A DNA stretch of 64,000 nt from an uncultured Chlorobiota bacterium (GTDB lineage Bacteria > Bacteroidota > Ignavibacteria > UBA10030 > UBA6906): positions 62,001 through 126,000 of the forward strand of contig CAADGV010000021.1 in the NCBI GenBank assembly GCA_900696645.1. The letters run 5' to 3'. Below the pieces are notes generated by a model that did not search any database, was not told where the DNA came from, and saw only the letters and a list, made by a program, of their open reading frames with translations. How positions within the stretch are numbered: the first letter of the stretch is position 1; each line of letters starts with the position of its first letter. The position numbers and the translations under genes were made by a program. Positions 60,065 through 64,000 of this stretch are shown here, piece by piece.

Positions 60065-60319
60065 ATGGCAAATCATCCATCAGCAGAAAAACGGGCTCGC
60101 GCATCGAAGCGCAGGGCTGCACGCAATGCGGCGGCGAAATCCAGAATGCGCTCGGCAATCAAAAAACTGCGCGGGACGAAAGATAAAATGGAAGCAGGCG
60201 CTGAACTCAAGAAGACCGTGAAGCTGCTCGACCAGCTTGCAGCAAAGGGCGTCATCCACAAGAATAATGCTGCGAACCAGAAATCAAAGCTGACCAAGCT
60301 CGTCAGCGCCAAGAAGTAA
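60065..60319 (+). CDS. rpsT: 30S ribosomal protein S20
   Basis: The 84-residue basic protein matches S20: MANHPSAEKRARASKRRA, RNAAAKSRMRSAIKKLR, then LDQLAAKGVIHKNNAANQKS. It binds 16S rRNA. AAGGAAG lies before the ATG, and a terminator follows. Confidence 0.97.
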   Translation: MANHPSAEKRARASKRRAARNAAAKSRMRSAIKKLRGTKDKMEAGAELKKTVKLLDQLAAKGVIHKNNAANQKSKLTKLVSAKK

Positions 60320-60347
60320 CCGCGCACAAGCCACGTCGTAAACAAGA

Positions 60348-60371
60348 AGAGCCCCGCTGTTGCGAGGCTCT
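60348..60371 (+). terminator. Terminator between rpsT and the convergent TPR gene
   Basis: AGAGCC pairs with GGCTCT around a loop of about 12 bases, followed by CGTGTTTTCC. The T-tract is short, so the call is moderate. Confidence 0.65.
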
Positions 60372-60393
60372 CGTGTTTTCCGACACTTCCTTG

Positions 60394-61032
60394 TTACTCC
60401 TTCAGTCGGGATTCCAACAGCTTTTCCAGTTCAGCAATCCGTTGCGTGTATTGCTCATCGGGCTTTCTGGCAGCCAGCTCCTTGTATGCGGCGATTGCCT
60501 CGGCATAGTTTCCCTGCTTGACAAAAATCTCGGCCATTGTCGGCGTTGCGAACGTAACATTGCTCGGAGCCGGCGGGGGCGGGGTGTGCGCCGATGTATC
60601 GGACTGAATTCTCTTGACGTTCCGGAGCTTTTTGGTGAGAATATCGAAAGCTGTTTCTTCGCTTGCCTCATTCTCTTTCTGCTGTGAGGGAGGCGGCGAT
60701 TGCGGTACCGCTGCTGTCGTGGTCCGGCTCCGCTCCTCTTCCATTTGCCGTTGCAACTCTTTCTGCTGCGCCTCATCTAACTTCTTCACAAACGTCAGCA
60801 ACGTCGGGTTATCGGGGAGCCGCTTCAACGCTTCCTGATACTGAGCGGAGGCCTCCCGCCTCTTCCCGACCGACTCGAAACACTTGCCAAGAACAAGGTA
60901 GCCCGTCGGGTAGTTCGGGAATGCCTGTATACCGGCCATGCACAGTTCCATTGCCTGCTGCACTTCGTTGTTTCGCAGAAGGAGTGCCGCTTCGCGTGCG
61001 AATGAAGCAGAGATATTGGTCGGACCCGGCAT
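60394..61032 (-). CDS. TPR-repeat protein with proline-rich linker
   Basis: The 212-residue protein has N-terminal TPR helices (FAREAALLLRNNEVQQAMEL, TGYLVLGKCFESVGKRREA, YQEALKRLPDNP), a Pro/Gln-rich linker (about 105-160), and a final TPR-like segment (EIFVKQGNYAEAIAAYKELA). It has no signal peptide. It is eight bases after the cellulose-synthase-like GT2 gene, so it may act with that enzyme, but the role is unknown. Confidence 0.75.
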   Translation of the reverse strand: MPGPTNISASFAREAALLLRNNEVQQAMELCMAGIQAFPNYPTGYLVLGKCFESVGKRREASAQYQEALKRLPDNPTLLTFVKKLDEAQQKELQRQMEEERSRTTTAAVPQSPPPSQQKENEASEETAFDILTKKLRNVKRIQSDTSAHTPPPPAPSNVTFATPTMAEIFVKQGNYAEAIAAYKELAARKPDEQYTQRIAELEKLLESRLKE

Positions 61033-61040
61033 ACGAGCGA

Positions 61041-62504
61041 TTACCTCAGGTGGCGGCCAACAACCGCGTGTTTGATGGAGAGTGTAGCCGTGAATGAAAA
61101 CCCGAGCAAGAACAACAACTGGAACGGAACCGCTGCAAGCTCCAGAAAATACAACGACGAAAGCACGCCGAACAAGCAGTACACCGCAAGCACAATCTCA
61201 ATCAAAACCGTCGAGCTGATTTTCACCGGAACATACTTCTTGTCCGTCCAGGAATCCTTCTTGTCCTTGATGTTATACTTCGGTGTGCGAACAAATTCGC
61301 TTTTCTTCTTGAACAATCCTTCGATTACAGCGCGGCTGTTATTGACCGCAAAGCCCATGCTGCCCGCCATGAAGACGGGGAATAAGAACAGCCTTCTCTG
61401 CCAATCCGGGTACACGTCCTTTTGTGAGAAGAGATAGAACAAAAACGACCCGATGAACGCAAACACAAACACCGACATAAACACAAAATACTGATCATGG
61501 AAGCCGGCATGCTTGATATGCACGAGCGGAACGTTCAAAATTCCCGCCAGAACGATAAAGGGAAAAACAAGATTGTTTGTCAGATGAAATGTCGCATGAA
61601 CTTTTACCTTCAGCGGAAGTTTGGATCTCCACACTTCGGGGAGCATCTTCCGCGCGGTTTCAATCGCGCCTTTTGTCCAACGAAACTGCTGCGACTTGAG
61701 AGCGTTGATTTCCGACGGCAGTTCCGCGGGCGAAGTAACGTCGTTCAGGTAAATGAACTTCCATCCCTTCAACTGGGCGCGATAGCTCAGGTCGAGATCT
61801 TCCGTCAGCGTATCGGCCTGCCAGTTGCCTGCGTCTTCGATGGTGGATTTGCGCCACACACCTGCGGTGCCGTTGAAGTTGATGAAATAACCGACCTTAT
61901 TGCGGACGGATTGTTCGATCACGAAATGACCGTCGAGAGCCATTGCCTGTGTTCGCGTGAGCAGCGAGTAGTCGAAGTTCAGATGTTCCCAGCGGGTCTG
62001 TACCATCCCGATATTCGGGTTGGTGTTGAAGTGAGGGATAGTCTTCAGAAGAAAATCCTGTTTCGGGACAAAATCCGCGTCGAAAATGGCGATAAACTCG
62101 CCGCGTGCCGTTACCAATCCTTCCTTTAATGCCCCTGCTTTGAATCCCTCTCTGTTCGTGCGGCGCACATGTCTGACGTCGAAGCCAAGCTTTTGATACT
62201 TCTCGACATGCGCGGCAACGACGTCAACCGTTTCATCCGTCGAATCATCAAGCACTTGAATCTCCAGCTTGTCCTTCGGATAGATCATCGCGCAGGAGGC
62301 ATCAATCAAGCGGCCGACAACGTAGCGTTCGTTGTACACGGGCAACTGCACGGTGACAACCGGAAATTCGTCCAGTGATTGTACGGCGGGACGTTTCTTG
62401 TCCTTGTACTTCAGGTAGTAGTAGATCATAATGAAGCCGTGCAATCCGAAGATGAACAGGATTGACAGTGAAGTGATGTAGGCAATCAGTACAAATTCAG
62501 CCAT
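61041..62504 (-). CDS. Cellulose-synthase-like family 2 glycosyltransferase
   Basis: The 487-residue integral membrane enzyme has an N-terminal helix, a GT2 domain (about 45-330) with VTVQLPVYNERYVV, VLDDSTDET, IFDADFVPKQDF (DxD), TEDLDLSYRAQ and QQFRWTKG, then about five C-terminal membrane helices. Q(Q/R)xRW is the processive-type signature shared with cellulose and hyaluronan synthases and with glucan or glucomannan synthases, so it may polymerise or add a glycolipid sugar. It precedes the TPR gene. Confidence 0.9.
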   Translation of the reverse strand: MAEFVLIAYITSLSILFIFGLHGFIMIYYYLKYKDKKRPAVQSLDEFPVVTVQLPVYNERYVVGRLIDASCAMIYPKDKLEIQVLDDSTDETVDVVAAHVEKYQKLGFDVRHVRRTNREGFKAGALKEGLVTARGEFIAIFDADFVPKQDFLLKTIPHFNTNPNIGMVQTRWEHLNFDYSLLTRTQAMALDGHFVIEQSVRNKVGYFINFNGTAGVWRKSTIEDAGNWQADTLTEDLDLSYRAQLKGWKFIYLNDVTSPAELPSEINALKSQQFRWTKGAIETARKMLPEVWRSKLPLKVKVHATFHLTNNLVFPFIVLAGILNVPLVHIKHAGFHDQYFVFMSVFVFAFIGSFLFYLFSQKDVYPDWQRRLFLFPVFMAGSMGFAVNNSRAVIEGLFKKKSEFVRTPKYNIKDKKDSWTDKKYVPVKISSTVLIEIVLAVYCLFGVLSSLYFLELAAVPFQLLFLLGFSFTATLSIKHAVVGRHLR

Positions 62505-62546
62505 AATGACTTCTTTTTACACCTCTGATGTTGATACAATGATGGT

Positions 62547-63065
62547 TTACCAGCCGGATACTGTTTCGAGCAGAATATCTTCCGAGATCTTCTTCATTGC
62601 TTCTTCCAGTCCAAGCTGACGCTGGGCGAAGCCGCCCCCCGAATCGTAATCGCCGTAATTCGAGAATGTCTTCTCGTACACCTTCTTCCGCATCTTCATA
62701 TCCTGGAAAATCACTTTCACCGACATGTTGATGCGCCGTTTGTTCACCTGCTCGCTTCCCTGGGCTCCGGCGCCAACCGAAAGAATCTCATCACGAATGG
62801 GAAGAATCACGGTTTCAAGAATCGAATCCGAAGCGCTGCGATCTGCCACCTCAAGACTGTTGTCGCTGATGAACAAATCCGTGAGCGTTGTTGTAAACTT
62901 TTCGCGCAAGCCTGCCTCGCCGAATCCCGATTGATCGTCCGCTAACGGAATGGCAATCGTCTTCAAATGGCTCGGCACGGATGCGCCGGTGAATGAATAG
63001 CAACCTGCAAACGCAAGTAACGCGATGAAGCACAAGAAGGCGGTATTGGCGGTTCGCATTCTCAT
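62547..63065 (-). CDS. lptE: LptE-like lipopolysaccharide-assembly lipoprotein
   Basis: The 172-residue protein has a lipobox (LLAFAGC), then [20 protein letters not shown], the family opening of Bacteroidota LptE. LptE plugs LptD for LPS insertion in the outer membrane. ATG 63065 overlaps the stop of the sigma-54 regulator gene (ATGA). ATG 63059 is an alternative. The C-terminal [20 protein letters not shown] is helical, as usual. Confidence 0.85.
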   Translation of the reverse strand: MRMRTANTAFLCFIALLAFAGCYSFTGASVPSHLKTIAIPLADDQSGFGEAGLREKFTTTLTDLFISDNSLEVADRSASDSILETVILPIRDEILSVGAGAQGSEQVNKRRINMSVKVIFQDMKMRKKVYEKTFSNYGDYDSGGGFAQRQLGLEEAMKKISEDILLETVSGW

Positions 63066-64000
63066 TCGAGATTGTATTCCTTGATTTTTCGGTACAACGT
63101 CCGCTCGCTGATGTTCAATGCCCGTGCCGCTGCACGCCGGTTGCCTCTCGAGCGATGCAGTGCTTCCACAATCATCCGGTGTTCCATTTCAGCAAGAGAA
63201 AGCGTCGAATCGGACTGTATTGCCATCGGATCGGTGACCTGCTGCGCGACGGTTGCCATTGCCGTTGAATGTTCCTGCAACGCATTCTTGAGTTCCAGAA
63301 CATCTGCCTTGATTTCCAGCAACGCCCGAAGGATCAACTCCCGCTCCGCTTGTTCGACGCTCTTCCCCGTGATGGCGGGGAGGTTCCTCGACTCGCTTTT
63401 CGGTGAGTGATACTCCTTCAGATATTTGCGGATGTCGTCGGCGTGCAGAAATTTTCCCCCCTCCAGCACAAGCATGCTTTCGGTAACGTTGCGCAGTTCA
63501 CGCACGTTGCCCGGCCAATGATACTGCATCAACTCCTGCATTGCTTCGTCGGAAATACCGCCGAACTTCACGTTGTTCTTGGCGGAAAGTTCTTCGACGA
63601 ACACCTTGAACAGCACGGGGACATCTTCCCTCCGGTCGCGCAACGGCGGAATGATGATGTTCACCGAACGAAGCCGATAGTACAAATCCGAGCGGAAATT
63701 GTTATTGCGGACTTCTCCCTCAAGATTCTTGTTCGTTGCGGCAATCACCCGTACGTTGACCCGGCGCGAAATTGATGAGCCTACGCGCAGAAATTCTCCG
63801 TTTTCAAGAATACGCAGGAACTTCACCTGCGCCGACAGCGGCATCTCGCCAATCTCATCCAGAAAAATCGTTCCGTTGTCGGCAAGTTCGAAGTAGCCCT
63901 TCCGCTCGCCTGCGGCGCCGGTAAACGAGCCGCGCTCGTGTCCGAACAACTCGCTTTCGATTATACCTTCGGGAATCGCGCCGCTGTTTACGGTCACAAG
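63062..64000 (-). CDS. Sigma-54-dependent transcriptional regulator (5' end cut off)
   Basis: The gene runs off the right edge; 312 residues are visible. They include the AAA+ domain from after the Walker A loop, [15 protein letters not shown] (GSFTGA, a variant of the GAFTGA sigma-54 contact loop), Walker [38 protein letters not shown] and [11 protein letters not shown]. The C-terminal Fis-like helix-turn-helix is at the end ([20 protein letters not shown]). The N-terminal receiver or sensor domain is outside the window. It heads the lptE-GT2-TPR operon with a four-base overlap. Confidence 0.93.
   Translation of the reverse strand, partial: LVTVNSGAIPEGIIESELFGHERGSFTGAAGERKGYFELADNGTIFLDEIGEMPLSAQVKFLRILENGEFLRVGSSISRRVNVRVIAATNKNLEGEVRNNNFRSDLYYRLRSVNIIIPPLRDRREDVPVLFKVFVEELSAKNNVKFGGISDEAMQELMQYHWPGNVRELRNVTESMLVLEGGKFLHADDIRKYLKEYHSPKSESRNLPAITGKSVEQAERELILRALLEIKADVLELKNALQEHSTAMATVAQQVTDPMAIQSDSTLSLAEMEHRMIVEALHRSRGNRRAAARALNISERTLYRKIKEYNLE

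Noticed and set aside
1-64000. tRNA, rRNA or CRISPR
   Set aside because: I scanned the intergenic stretches for cloverleaf-like GTTCGANNC signals and regular spaced repeats and found none.

Overview
The window looks like chromosome from a bacterium of the Bacteroidota/Chlorobi/Ignavibacteria (FCB) side of the tree. The main evidence is a type IX secretion sorting domain of the YQNYPNPFNPST kind on the large LamG protein at 48357-50933. Supporting signs are a full MoxR-BatABCDE operon, a Bacteroidota/Chlorobi-style RNA polymerase omega subunit next to gmk and coaBC, and an LptE-like lipoprotein. Base composition is near 50% GC and coding density is high. I saw no tRNA, rRNA, CRISPR array or complete transposase gene. 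Assignment below phylum level is inference.

Layout. 1-8800: an outer-membrane barrel with thrombospondin-3 repeats (cut by the window edge), a CFA-synthase-family methyltransferase, a YbaK deacylase, a GlmU-like sugar nucleotidyltransferase overlapping a phosphoesterase, and a small repair/salvage run (cytidine deaminase, alkyltransferase-like protein, 3-methyladenine glycosylase I, FKBP isomerase). 8800-15230: a DUF885-like metallopeptidase, an AmmeMemoRadiSam radical SAM enzyme, a glycosyltransferase, and on the minus strand dnaB with two exported-protein genes. 15440-19720: a minus-strand housekeeping operon (yicC, an orphan HicB, gmk, rpoZ, coaBC, family-4 uracil-DNA glycosylase). 19908-23782: a plus-strand run of an RqcH/NFACT protein, panE and a trans-sulfuration-type PLP enzyme. 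23850-27550: a DUF6600-type protein, an unusual ornithine-carbamoyltransferase homologue, a DksA/TraR zinc-finger protein and an exported glutathione peroxidase.

27630-35892 is the aerotolerance (Bat) operon, read right to left as moxR, DUF58, a DUF4381-like gene, batA, batB, batC, batD and batE, with start/stop overlaps at most junctions. 36917-54702 is a surface-glycan locus: polyprenyl-type GT2, two YfhO-family membrane proteins, four further glycosyltransferases, a flippase, two methyltransferases and two LamG surface proteins, one of them T9SS-exported. Inserted in it is a 437-bp cassette bounded by 28-bp inverted repeats and carrying a broken GxxExxY gene. Directly after the locus come two bacterial-microcompartment shell genes with no encapsulated enzymes beside them; the second has a Rho_N/SAP-like tail. 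55774-64000 is housekeeping: YbbR protein, pdxJ, bifunctional nuclease, etfBA, rpsT, and a minus-strand operon of sigma-54 regulator, lptE, a cellulose-synthase-like GT2 and a TPR protein.

The most unusual items are the inverted-repeat GxxExxY cassette, the isolated shell-protein pair with its possible nucleic-acid-binding tail, and the carbamoyltransferase lacking the usual ornithine-binding motifs.
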